From Hofstenia miamia (lineage: Eukaryota; Xenacoelomorpha; Acoela): DNA of 64,000 nucleotides. The number at the start of each line of letters is the position of its first letter. Position 1 is the first letter of the stretch. The stretch is taken from NCBI GenBank assembly GCA_004352715.1, contig SCFE01000006.1, positions 598,360 to 662,359 on the forward strand, in the 5' to 3' direction. Shown here piece after piece: positions 11,711-23,018 of this stretch. The notes beneath the pieces were generated by a model. The model had not been told where the DNA came from. It did no database searches and worked only from the letters and a program-made list of their open reading frames with translations. Position numbers and translations under genes: made by a program.

Positions 11711-12348
11711 TTATTATTATTCTTACTTCTCACAGCTTCATGCTGGTATCCCTCTCAGCTCAGGGAACTCACCAGTTCCCAGGGAGTCTGAGAGCTTTCC
11801 TCAGGACTCTAGCTGTTCCTAACAATGCTGCCTTCTGTGCTACCGCTCCTCCCCACTTTGGTACTCCCAAATTCTCCAAGTATCTCTTATGCTTCTTACT
11901 TACTGCTCCTAGTGCGCCTACTACTACCGGGACTACTTCAACCTTCTTTAACTTCCACAGCCTTTCTATTTCCTCTGCCAACTCTCTGTATTTGTCTATC
12001 TTCTCTTTCTCCTTGCTTTCTACATTTCTGTCCTTTGGTACTGCTATGTCTATCACTGTTCCAAATCTTTTCTCTTTGTCTACCACTACTATCATGACTT
12101 CTCATCACTGTTATATTGTGTTTGATATTGGACTCACATTCTCCTAGGAAGTTGCCAACAAAGGCTTAAGAGACCTTCCTGTCCCATGAGCTTTCATTTT
12201 GGACTGCCCTTGTCCTAGGAAGTTGCCAACCAAGGCTTTAGAGTGCTTCCTACCCTGTGAGCTAAGTCATCCAGTTTGCTAACCACGATCACAGTTGCTT
12301 AACCTCAGCTTACCAATCTGCGTCTCTACCAACTGGGCTACCTGCCCA

Positions 12349-12349
<1 letters not shown>
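11711..12349 (-). mobile_element. tRNA-headed SINE with RLE-LINE-derived tail
   Basis: On the minus strand the element starts at about 12347 with a tRNA-like head. GGGCAGGTAGCCCAGTTGG contains a good A box. Then comes an anticodon-arm-like CAGATTGGTAAGCTG and a degenerate B box (GGTTAGCAAACTGG). Next are two roughly 71-bp tandem units (about 12271-12130) sharing TTGGCAACTTCCTAGGA. The rest (about 12110-11730) is the C-terminal coding end and 3' UTR of the RLE-type LINE, ending in (AAT)n. (ATT)n tracts border both ends. A SINE sharing the 3' end of its partner LINE is a known arrangement for LINE-driven mobilisation. Confidence 0.68.
11769..12095 (-). CDS. C-terminal restriction-like endonuclease segment of an RLE-LINE
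   Basis: An intact 108-residue frame with VIDIAVPKD near residue 14 (the D..K/D region of the RLE domain), a charged helix (KEKEKIDKYRELAEEIERLW), then VVVGALGAV and a final QKAALLGTARVLRK. This block is the usual C-terminus of RLE LINE polyproteins in invertebrates. Here it forms the body of the SINE-like composite, so it is unlikely to be an independent gene. Confidence 0.6.
   Translation of the reverse strand: MIVVVDKEKRFGTVIDIAVPKDRNVESKEKEKIDKYRELAEEIERLWKLKKVEVVPVVVGALGAVSKKHKRYLENLGVPKWGGAVAQKAALLGTARVLRKALRLPGNW

Positions 12350-12381
<32 letters not shown>
12349..12381. repeat. (ATT)n microsatellite
   Basis: Lies between the SINE head and the RLE-LINE fragment's 3' end. Probably the shared insertion target and tail. 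Confidence 0.95.
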
Positions 12382-12382
<1 letters not shown>

Positions 12383-12387
12383 TCATT

Positions 12388-12810
12388 TATTCTCACAGCT
12401 TCATGCTGGTATCCCTCTCAGCTCGAGGAGCTCACCATAGCCTACACTTATCACTTACTTCTGCTCTNNNNNNNNNNNNNNNNNNNNNNNNNNNNNNNNN
12501 NNNNNNNNNNNNNNNNNNNNNNNNNNNNNNNNNNNNNNNNNNNNNNNNNNNNNNNNNNNNNNNNNNNNNNNNNNNNNNNNNNNNNNNNNNNNNNNNNNNN
12601 NNNNNNNNNNNNNNNNNNNNNNNNNNNNNNNNNNNNNNNNNNNNNNNNNNNNNNNNNNNNNNNNNNNNNNNNNNNNNNNNNNNNNNNNNNNNNNNNNNNN
12701 NNNNNNNNNNNNNNNTATTATTATTATTATTATTCTCACAGCTTCATGCTGGTATCCCTCTCAGCTCGAGGAGCTCACCATAGCCTACACTTATCACTTA
12801 CTTCTGCTCT
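12388..12810. other. 80-bp exact duplicate flanking a 248-N gap
   Basis: Bases 12388-12467 are identical to 12731-12810, and N-run 12468-12715 plus a second (ATT)n tract lies between. This is the same signature as the gap at 10347, so it is probably a false join or an allelic duplicate rather than biology. Confidence 0.85.
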
Positions 12811-13720
12811 TCTGTCTATATACTTCTTCACCCAGTTTGTTCTTATTTCTTGCTCTGTGCTGCCATTATCAGTGCTTCTGTTTCTCTTTTTAGTCCTGCC
12901 TCTAACCACTTGTTGCTTTTTTCTCTGTCACACATTTCTGTGTTCCTAGAGTATTCTCCATGCATTGCCTTCTGCCTATACCTTGTTTGTCTCTCTAATT
13001 CCATCATACTATTGTATGCTGTCTTTCCTTCACTCTCAGTTATTATCTTCCTTAGCTTCTTAGTGACCTCTAGTAGGTACCCTTTAGGTTGCTCTTCTAC
13101 ATATTCCTTTAGCCCTAGTGCTTCTCTTTCTACAGTTTCCTCCACACTTAGCAGCCTTTTCCCTCCCTTATGCCTTGCCATGTACAGCCTATCTACATCT
13201 CCATTTAAGTTGAATGCTCTCTCTGCTGCTAGTATCTTTTTTTTGTCTCAATGTCTAATTCCCTCAGTTCATTCTTGTTCCACCTAACTATTCCTGCCGA
13301 ATATCTCAACACTGGTATCGCCCACGTATTAATTGCTTTTATACTATTCTGCCCATTTAATGCTGACTTCTGTAGTACTTTACTTATTCTCCTCTTGTAT
13401 TCTTTTCTTAACCTCATCTTCATTTCCTCATGATCTGTTCTATCTTTCTATATCACACCTAAGTACTTGTACACCTCGTTGACTTCCTCAATCTTATCCC
13501 ACTGCTCGTCCTCAAATCATCTCCATCGATGCACTTGCCTCTGGTCATTGTCACTGTCGCACACTTTCCTAATCCAAATTCCAACCCAGAATTTCTGCTT
13601 GCCTGCTCCAATGTCTCCACTTGCTTCTGCAACATCTTCCTTGAACTAGCATACATCTTCAGGTCGTCCATGTACCACAGGTGTTTGATGTTTTGAGCTG
13701 CTCTCTGAAGAAAGGCGACT
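12731..13720 (-). mobile_element. RLE-type LINE fragment, RT palm to zinc-finger region
   Basis: Read on the minus strand from about 13700. HLWYMDDLKMYASSRK carries the RT catalytic YMDD, then SGLEFGLGKCATVTM, and a linker at 13423-13229 (SAGIVRWNKNELRELD, as in the 3.1-4.5 kb copy). The segment at 13181-12843 ends LKRETEALIMAAQSKK, which leads into the zinc-knuckle and endonuclease in full copies but here breaks off. It meets the LINE 3' UTR (CTGTGAGAATAATAAT) at about 12731, so the zinc-knuckle and RLE domain are deleted. Frames are broken by stops. Confidence 0.8.
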
Positions 13721-13726
13721 TACCTC

Positions 13727-15600
13727 GTGTACTTTTTTGATCCCCTCTTAAGAGTAATTTAAGTCTACTTCTTGTTGTTGTTGTTGTCCTTAAAAAGAAA
13801 AACAAATGCGAAATTATCGAGCATAAACGCTGTATCATTGAAGGGTGTAAGTAAAACATGTTTAGGGTTAGATTAAATATTCCTTTTAGAGATATCAGTG
13901 ATAAATAAGCAAAAAAATAAGAATTAATTTGAATTGATCATTACAAATAAAAATTATAGAGTAAAAATCACCATTAAATTTAACCATATTGTTATTTAAA
14001 CATTGAGCATGTCAAGCATTAGCTATATACTTAGACTTACGTACTTTATATTAGAATTAAAATGTATATAATTATGATTTTTGGTCAGTTGTCTATTATA
14101 TCGTTGTTGTAAATGTTAATGCAAAAATTATTTGCTACTTAATCAATTTAGAAGCCTCGCAAACTGTGTTTGCATTTGAACATGATCTGCAATCACAAAA
14201 GTGAAATAGTAATGGCAAGCAAAACATCAAATTTTCAAATACGCCTATAGTACCATCCTCCGAAATTTATAGTAGTTTTAGTAAAGCTAACAAAATAGTC
14301 ACCTGCGAACACTTGTACACTATATTTCAACAATGCACGCAGAATTCCAAGAAATAGTATTATTACTAAAGTTTCAACAGGACTTACAACACTTTCCATA
14401 ATTGAACATGAGTAAAAGCACATACTTTATACAGCAGGCAAATATTAATGATTATTAATAGTCTTAATTAGACGTAATTTTCATTCATTATTTAATTATC
14501 AAAAAATAAGTAAAAGAAAATTACAACTGCATATTGTACATATTCAAACTTAATGGTTAATACTAATTTTCAATAATTAGTTTCATAAAAATTTAAATTC
14601 ATTGGCTTGCATTAACATTTCGGAATGAATGCATATTACAAATGATCACTGTCAATTCTTCGATATACCTAATATATTTTGGTGAATTATAATTTTGCCA
14701 AATTAAAATAATTTTTTCCCAGTTTTTTTCTGTAGCATCATTTTCAGCAAAAAGTGTGTGTAAATACACATTCAATCCAATCTTTACATGCAAATTGAAA
14801 GATTAAATTTTTTTTTGGAGATCTTAAACATAATGTCAAGTATATAATAATTTAAATTTTTAAACATTTTGATATTTAGCTCAACTGCACATTTGAATAA
14901 TAATATTCAATAGCAGTACTTGATTGGCTGGGTTTGAACCAACATTTATTATTAGAAAATGGACGTGATATTAACATTCACTACTGTTTGTTAAATATAT
15001 AAATTGGATAAATTCTTTGGTAAGCTGTTTGTCCATAACATGTCAGAGCTCAGTAAATCTTGAATTTTCTGTTAAACTGATGTTTTACTAAAATTTTGTA
15101 CTAAAATAAAGTTTTCATAGATTTGATATGTGTTATGCTTACTGTGATTAAATCAAGATTAAACTATTTTAAATTTATGAAGCTCTGCAGTGTTTGGGAT
15201 CTAGGAATTCAATTAATTTTCAAGATTTGAAAAATATTGAGATTTACAAAATCTTTTAGATATAAAAAATTAAATACCAATATAATATAAATTGATCAAT
15301 TTAAAATTAATGCATTTTTTAAAAATTATTAAAATTAATAAAGAAACACAAAAAATATACAACAAATGAATAATATTGACTGCTTAGCTTTATTATCTTT
15401 TAGATCAATAAATTTCAAACAGAAAGCACAAGACTAGAATTATATTATATAAGATACTAAAATACATATGATTTATAAGGAGCTATATTGTATTTTACTC
15501 ATCCCTGTCAGCTAGTTTATGGTTAAATCAAGACAATAAATGGCAATGCTTAGTAGAGCCCACCTTATTTCTAAGTCATGTCAATCTTTGCTCTCATTAA
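13727..15600. other. AT-rich non-coding stretch with two possible minus-strand exons
   Basis: No recognised gene. On the minus strand a signal-peptide-like frame at 14399-14303 ends at CAG|GTGACT. A segment at 13788-13724 has a strong polypyrimidine acceptor (TTTGTTTTTCTTTTTAAG) and a GAG|GTAAGT donor. See findings. Confidence 0.4.
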
Positions 15601-15639
15601 GCTATAATTATAATTGCTTAACATTTCCCCTATTGAAAG

Positions 15640-16817
15640 TAATCTATTATTGTCAAGAGCTTTTGAAAAACTTGTATTTAATTTTCACATCAAAGATATC
15701 TACAATAATCATATAAATATAAATCAGCATGGATTCTGAACAAATGGAACAACAACAAATGCTGTTCTTGAACTGCAAAATAGAATTCTGTCATACAAAA
15801 ATGAAAATTATGATTATGTAAGATTAATCAGCCTTGATTTAAATAAAGCATTTGACAATGTAAATCACTATATTTTATTTGAAAAATTAAACAATGTAAC
15901 ACATTTAAATACATACATTGTCAATTGGATTTATAGTTTTATTAGGAATAGCCAACAAATGGTTAAATAAATAACAGACTTTCAGATATGGAAAAGATCA
16001 ACAAAGGTGTTCCTCAAGGCTCTGTTTGTGCCCATTTCTGTTCAATATATGAATTGATTCTTTAAATTGTGACTCTTTAAATATTACAAATGGTTCTATT
16101 ATTAAGTATGCTGATGATACACTGATTTGTCTTCCAACTCTTGAAAATTTAGACTTAACACATTCAATTAATGATAAGATCAAATCTTGGTATGAAGAAA
16201 ACAAATTTGAAATTAATTATAGAAAGTCACTGGAAATGATTATACCATTGAAGAGAAAATTTGTTGATAATATATCTAAAATTCATTGCTATTCCTCAGT
16301 AACAACAATTAAATATTTTGGATTTACCATAAATAACAAGCTTTCATTTAAAAAACATATTGCTCAAGTTTATAAAAGATTAATGAGAAATTTCTATATA
16401 ATATTAAAAGTAAAAAGATTCTTAAATCAAGATGAAACTGAAATTTTATTTAATTATCTATAATTTATGGCATACAATTATATGCAGGTGAATGAGAAAC
16501 ATTTTTATCTAAACTTAACAACATATACAAGAAAGTGTTTAAATATTACTAAAATATTAATTATTTTTAACATCATTAAAGCAAAAGACAAAGCATTACA
16601 CCAACACATTGAATACTCTCAAAAACATCTACTAAAACAATTCATTAGCAAAAGAACTGAATATGCTACATTAAAATTAAGAAAAAACAATCCACTAAAA
16701 TTATTCTCATCAAAGACCATATTCCCAGATTGATATCTTTCATGTTAACAATTATTTATATTTCTTTTAGTTTTGTAGTTTTTAGTGTAGTTTACTGTAT
16801 TGTAAGCTTAATTAAAG

Positions 16818-16852
<35 letters not shown>
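15640..16852 (+). mobile_element. decayed APE-type LINE C
   Basis: RT motifs in order with frameshifts: AFEKLVFNFHIKDI and NINQHGF at about 15655-15740, SLDLNKAFDNVNHYIL (motif A) at about 15830-15880, VFLKALF at about 16007 (motif B, degraded), and KYADDTLICLP (motif C) at about 16105. The C-terminal part is at 16236-16733, with YFGFTINNKLSFKKHI typical of the RT thumb. The 3' UTR contains TTTTAGTTTTGTAGTTTTTAG and ends in (ATT)n at about 16820-16852. Confidence 0.85.
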
Positions 16853-16853
<1 letters not shown>

Positions 16854-17432
16854 CTGAATGTTGTTTTTGAATTAATATCAATTAGGCTACTGCAAGCTTA
16901 AATTATGTTAGATTGATGTGATCATCAGATAGTGTAATTCCTTGCACCTCTAAAGTATTCTTCCAACTTGGCTCATTAACTAGTTAGGCTAAATTTTCTT
17001 GTCTAGGAATTTTTATATTAGAAGATTGCTATGTGCTCAATATTTGTATGTTACTAATGTTTAATTAAGTTACAAAAGGATTTTAATCTATTCTACAGTA
17101 GCTATCAATTAGTTTAATGCAAAGTTAATCATCCCATATTTAGTGTATGGTTATGATTAGCAAATTAAAATTGTAAGCACATTATTTACATATAATTAAT
17201 GTATCAGAATTAAGTAGATTAATTGTATTTTCTTCATAATTATTTTCCTACACATGTTTACAATATTAAATGAATATCAAGTTTAGTTGTTGATTAATTG
17301 ATTGTTTACTTTCTTTGATCTATGTTTTGGGAGTTTTCTAAAAAAAATGTTACATAAATCTATGCTAAAAAATTATTAAGTGTTAAATTAACTCTTACAC
17401 AAAAGAATACTTAGTAAATTTTCAATAGCTTG
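16853..17432. other. AT-rich non-coding stretch
   Basis: No feature recognised before the LTR array. Confidence 0.5.
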
Positions 17433-18434
17433 TGTAGCATCTCCTACCAGGCTTGACATCTGTTTACTTAAATCTATCTATTTGATCAAGGGGTGATTTA
17501 GTGGATAGAGATCTAATGGTCTTTCACTTCTTTGCTTTCTTGTTAACTATTTCCATTAACCATTATTAATAGACAATTTAACCATCACTAATTAGGTGAA
17601 GTAGCCTGGCAGTATCTCCAACTGGGCATCTGCCTGATGCTGTTCTCCTAAATCAGCAACAACTCCAGCAATATCTTTCCATTGAAGTGTATCCATCACT
17701 CAGCTCAATTGCATGACTTATGTGTACCCTAGCATGACATGGTGCTTACTAAAGACAAGACAAAACTCAACTTAAACTCATTTTGTAAAGTGTACTAATA
17801 TACTGCAACCAGGCTTGTTACTATCTGCTTAATTAAATAATGTACAAATAGCCATTACTGAAAACTATTGCCTTATAGATAATTAATTAAACAAGTAGAA
17901 GCTTCCTATCCTACATGTAATATGTGTAATATCATAAACAGTCTTGTTAACAGTCACTTTATCATTGATAATTTGGATCTAGAAAAGTGACAATACAAAA
18001 TCCTATGTTTGGATTACTATCCTTATATTGAACTTGTTATTGACTTACATGCATGAGAGAAATAGTAGTCAGCTAAATGGGTAATCAGAAAAACTCCTAT
18101 TTGTATACTTAACTTAAGTGCAGTTCATGGTCAGGGGCAAATAATCTAGAATCATTCTCATTATGGGATTCTGACCACTACTAAACATTAACCATCTAGC
18201 TAGACATTGAAATTAATTAATAAAACCACTATTGAACTAAAAATAAGAATTTATGAAGAATTTACTTCAACAATTTCTACAATGGTTTTACTCTATTTAT
18301 AGTAAAATTCTACAAGTACCTGTTGATTTGAAATTCAATTTATCATCTGCCAAATTGGCTAAGACTAACAAGAAGTGATTTTGCCCTCTGAAATTAGTCA
18401 CAACACAATTATCAACAAGCACTAATTTCTCACA
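17433..18434 (-). repeat. LTR-like repeat, copy 1
   Basis: About 1.0 kb, clearly but distantly related to 20603-21586. Shared stretches include CTACCAGGC near the edge, ACTGGGCATCTGCCTGA, CTCAGCTCAATTG, TTATGTGTACCCTA and CAACTTAAACTC. On the minus strand it begins TGTGAGAAA and ends GATGCTACA, giving the TG...CA ends usual for LTRs. Exact edges are estimated from comparison with copy 2. Confidence 0.6.
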
Positions 18435-18551
18435 TTAATATTTGATAAATATTATTTGCAAAATACATCAAAATATTTTCTAAAAAAATTTTTAATTATA
18501 TTTCCTCAATTTTCTTTTACTGACTTTTTAGCTGCTTTTTGATGGATTATG

Positions 18552-20548
18552 CTACACGCCCTCCTCAGCTTGCATTATTTTTAGCATAGCACATTCTCCA
18601 TGTATGAGTGCATCAGCTTTTGTTATGATCATCTTGGCTTTATTATCATGCCAACTTATCTTCAAAAATTCTAGCTGTTTTGTTATTTTTAGCATAGCCT
18701 CCTTTTCTATTTTCACTATGTTATGATATTTTAGAAATTTCACTTCTTTTATATCCTCTGAGAATGGTGTCAGTTCTCATAGTTCATTCATTTTTTTCTG
18801 AGAATCTTTCATAGAATTTTTTATATAAATGCATTCCTTTTTATCATCAAAGTCATTTGTGCATCTGCTCTACTTATATGTGAAAACTCTTCAGGAAGCA
18901 ACATTTCCAGGTAGAAGAATGTGAATACTTTTCTTAAACTCCTTGTATTTGCCAAATCTTTATAGAAGAAACTTGAATTTTCTTTCACTTCATCTTCAGT
19001 AATCTCATTCAGGTCATTCTTGTTTATCCTCATTATTGTGATTATTTCTACCCTTTTTTTCACATCATAATAGCAGTATTGTTTATCCCATATGTCCATT
19101 CAAATTCTATTGTTTACTCCTGAAAATAGTATTACTGCATTCATTGTTCATTTTTCTATCTCCTCTCTTAAATTTTTCAATTGTTCATTAATTGGGCTTC
19201 CTTCAGTGTATAATTGGTATGGAGTTATTGCTCCTTCAATGTATACCCATTCTTGGTTACCATCTCTGACCATTATTTCTTTTGACTTTTTATATTCTTT
19301 GGTTTCAAATAATTGTTTAGCTTTCTCTTTTGTATTAACATATGATTTGTATTTGTGCATGTACACTTTTACAAATTTTCTATCTTTTGGTAGTCTCCAT
19401 CTCAGTAATATCATGGGGATCAATATAATTTCTGGTGGTGCACCCCTTAATATTTTTGTTTCTATATTCTTTTGATTTCTTTGTAGGGTGTAGTTGTTAT
19501 TGGCACTGTTGCTAATCCTATTGTTGCTGTAATTCATCTTGATTTCTCACAATTTGTTCCAAAACATTTGTGTTAGCCCTTTCTTCCTGAGGTTTACTTG
19601 TAATTGATCCTTCATTTCTATTCTCAATGTGATGCATTCAACATCTACTGCTAACTGATTGTATGGTCTTAGAAGTTCTTTAAGCTCTATGTTTGTAAAT
19701 GCTTCTATGGACATTAATTTCATTGTGGTGACCATATGTTATTCCCATATTTGTTGGTAGTTTCTAGCCTTAATTTTGCCTTTCAATCTTTTGTGATTTT
19801 AATTTCAACTAAGAACTGTTCATCATCAGTATTGCTCCATTCCATTGTGCTGGCTGTACTTACTTCTCTCCATTTCACTATGGTATTCTTATTGATTTTC
19901 TCTTGTGTCTTAGGGGATAATAGCAGCTGTGTTGATGTGATCAGCTCCTCTTCTTGTTGTATTTTTTGTTGTGTCTTTGTAACCATTTCACAAACTCTAC
20001 TGGTTGAACTATATCATCTTTTTTCATCATTTCTGTACTTCTTATTATTTTTGTGAATGAGAATCTTGGACTTTCTTTTTCATATCTCTTCATCTGTTCT
20101 GTGATTATCTCTTGAATGTTTTTATCTTTTATCAATTGTCTTATTTCCACTATACTTGCTATTTTTCTCTTAATGATTTTTTTGTTGTTAACCATTGTTG
20201 TCTTTCTAGTTGGTCTAAATGTGTCTCTGATATTGTGCCCACATATATTTCTTCATTGGTTCCTCAAAAATTGATTAATATTTCATTTGGCAGATTTCTG
20301 TTTGTCATTTCCACCACCATCATTTTTCCCATCAGACTTCTGTTGAAAATTATTCTGCTAATTCATTTTTCTAGGACCTGCATTTTTTTCTGTAGTTTAC
20401 TAGGTGATTCTATCTTCTCCACATGCCCTATCAGTAGCCAGTTTTTTGTTTGTGTATTGATTGGTGACAGAGCTATTTCAAACTTCTTTGCTTTTGTCAA
20501 TTTGTGCCTATTTTTTGATATACATAGTCTTAGATTTTTATCTTCCAT
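18552..20548 (-). pseudogene. retroelement ORF of unknown function, copy 1
   Basis: A roughly 660-residue reading frame broken by several stops and frameshifts lies between two LTR-like repeats. It begins near MEDKNLRLCISKNRHKL. A central block has YNQLAVDVECI, MHKYKSYVNTKEKAK, VYIEGAITPYQLYTEG, SFFYKDLANTRSLRKV and ISRADAQMTLMI, and it ends in MQAEEGV. No protease, RT or integrase signature, zinc knuckle, signal peptide or membrane segment is visible. The same blocks recur at 21723-22917 and 24860-25610. By position it could be a Gag, but in the third copy it follows integrase, so the assignment is left open. Confidence 0.6.
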
Positions 20549-20602
20549 TGTGAATATTGCCAGTAACTATGCTGTTGTATGGTATCATATTTCTGGCATG
20601 TT

Positions 20603-21586
20603 TGTAACATCCTCTACCAGGCATTATCACTGTTTATCTGCTGTTACTGTATAATGTTAGCTGTGTTATTGTGGGTAAGGATTTACTGATTACATACTCC
20701 TTGACTGTTACTTCTGATAACTTACATAACTGGGATTAACTGTTCACTATTTAGGTGATGAAGCCATGCAGTGATGTCTGCTGTGATCTTTTACTGGGCA
20801 TCTGCCTGAAGCAGGTTTCCACAACCAGTTTCACCATTCCATCTGTTGGTTGAGTACCACTTCTCAGCTCAATTGATACAATTTATGTGTACCCTACTTT
20901 AGCTCAGTGCATACTCAAAGCATGACACAACTCGACTTAAACTCTATTTGTGAAAGTGTTATATCTATTTGCAACCTGACTTGTTACTAGTTGTTCATTT
21001 AATATTACATGTAGCCATTACTGAAAAACATATTGGCTTATTTAAATATATTTAGTTTGAACAACTTCCTACCTTACATTTATAATTTATTACATGTATG
21101 GTCACTTTATCAGTCAATTATGGGTCATCAATTTAGATCTAAAATAGTATTAATATATCTCCTAGGTTTTGGTCATCCAACCATTTGTTGACAATTAATT
21201 ATTTTAATACATGAAATAAAGAAATGCTAGTCAGCTAATTGAGAGAAAAACCCCTATAACTAACCTATGTGCACTTTTGTGGATCTGGCACAGAGACCCT
21301 AGAATCATTCCCTGTGATGTTTCCAGACCACTACTAAACACTGCTCAATTAGCTCAACATCAAATTAAATAATCAAACTGTTAATATGAAACAAAATAAG
21401 AATTCTGAGTAAAATTCTTTATCAAACTCTTACAATGGTTTTTAATCTATTTATAGTATTTCCAAAAGAAGTACCTGTCGATTCAAATTTAAACTTTCTG
21501 CCAAGATGGGGGCTGAAAATAATGAAAGCGTCATTTAGTAAAAAAGTATTTTTATTAACAGATAAAAATATCTTTTTTCTGACACA
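20603..21586 (-). repeat. LTR-like repeat, copy 2
   Basis: About 0.98 kb. On the minus strand it begins TGTGTCAGAA and ends GATGTTACA, about 55 bp before the start of the copy-1 frame. It is shared between the copy-1 and copy-2 units, as expected if tandem units arose by LTR recombination or nested insertion. Confidence 0.6.
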
Positions 21587-21722
21587 TATTGTTTCTTAGT
21601 TGCAAAATACAAAAAAATCTAAAATAATTCTAATTGATTTGATTACACTATTTTTTAATCATTTTCCTTTACTTTAAACCCCTCTGCCTCAAGTTTTGCA
21701 GCTTTTTGAGATTTTGTTTGGA

Positions 21723-22917
21723 TTATGGCACAATGCCCTCCTCAGCTTGCGTTATTTTCAGCACAGCTTGTTTTCCATGCACCAAGGCATCCGCCTTTCA
21801 AATTATTGACTCTGCCTGTTGATCAGCCCATGAGGTTCTCTCAAATTCGGTTTGTTTGGTCACCTTAAGGACTGCTTCTCTTTCTGTTGTAACCGTATTA
21901 GCATATTTCAGGAATCATGTTTCTTGGATATCCTCTGCTATCAGCATGATCTCTCATAGTTCATTTATCTTTTTTGAAAATATTTTGTAATACTTTTGGT
22001 ACAGCTGTATTCCCTTGATGCCTATCATCACTGTCATCTGTGCATCAGCTCTGCTCATGTGGGCTAGGTCTTCTCTAATCTGATTGTCAGGGTAGAAGAA
22101 CATGAATACTTTTCTTAGACTCTGGGTATTTGCCACATCTTTGTAAAAGAAACTGATGTTGTCTCTTACCTCTTCTTCTGTTATGTTGTTAGGATTGTTC
22201 TTGTTGATCTGCATCATTGTGACAATCTCTACTCTCTTTGTGACATCATAATAGTGGTAATTTCTTTCCCAGATGTCCGTCCACATGATATCATTTACTC
22301 CAGAGAAAAGCATTATAGCTCTTGGGTTATGTTCTTCTATCTCTTTCCTAAGATCTTGCAACTGTACATTAATGGGTCTACCTTGTGTGTAGAGTTGATT
22401 TGGCGTTATCATGCCTTCAATGTAGACCCTCTCTCTATTGTCATTTCTCAACATTATTTCCTTTGATCTTTTATAATCATCTCTCTCTATCATAGCTTTT
22501 GCTTTCCTTTCTGTATTCACATATGATTTGAACTCATGGAGGAATGTCTTCACTACTTTAACCTCTTTTGGTAGTCTCCATCATGGGAGGACCATTGGTA
22601 TTGCAATAGTTTCCAGCAGTGTGCAGATTAGGATTTTCATCTCTATTTGCATCTTGATATGTGGATATGGGCCTTCCATTGTTGGTGCTGTATCTAGGCC
22701 TATTGTGGTGGGGTAATTCATTTTGTCTTCTGAAATGCTGTTCCAAAATGCTTGTGTTAATCCCCTCCAGCTTAATCTTAGTTGTATTTCTTCTTTGATG
22801 TCTATCCTTGCTGTTATGCACTCAACATCTATAGCTAATTGATTGTATGGCTTCAGTAGCTCTTCCAACTCTGTTCATGTAAATGCTTCTGTAAACATAA
22901 GCTTTATTGTTGCTACT
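21723..22917 (-). pseudogene. retroelement ORF of unknown function, copy 2 (N-terminus missing)
   Basis: The best-preserved copy of the array ORF. The 199-residue frame at 22553-21954 reads FLHEFKSYVNTERKAKAM, YIEGMITPNQLYTQGRPINV, LFSGVNDIMWTDIWER, SFFYKDVANTQSLRKVFMFF and MSRADAQMTVMIGIKGIQLY. The upstream part continues to about 22917 (YNQLAIDVECITARID). The N-terminal third seen in copy 1 is absent. The end (QAEEGIVP, stop at about 21723) matches the end of copy 1. Confidence 0.65.
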
Positions 22918-22933
22918 GTCTGCTAAATTAATT

Positions 22934-23018
22934 GCTAAATAAATTTTTAATCATATTTCTATTTCCTTAATTTTCTTTTACTGTCTTTTTTAGCAGCTTA
23001 TTTGATGGATTATGCTAC
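22934..23018 (-). repeat. fragment of the 3' end of the array ORF unit
   Basis: Bases here (TTTCTTTTACTG..TTTTTTAGC, GATGGATTATGCTACA) match the region just beyond the copy-1 stop at 18485-18556. They abut the truncated 5' end of copy 2, implying a third unit and a recombination junction. Confidence 0.6.

Noticed and set aside
11740-12147. Plus-strand frame of 135 residues
   Set aside because: Antisense shadow of the RLE endonuclease frame on the minus strand.
14925-14945. B-box-like GGTTCAAACCC on the minus strand suggesting a tRNA
   Set aside because: No A box or foldable cloverleaf in the expected position upstream.
19092-20654. Plus-strand hydrophobic frames resembling membrane proteins
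   Set aside because: Antisense of the array ORF. Lys/Asn-rich coding sequence reads as Phe/Leu-rich on the other strand.
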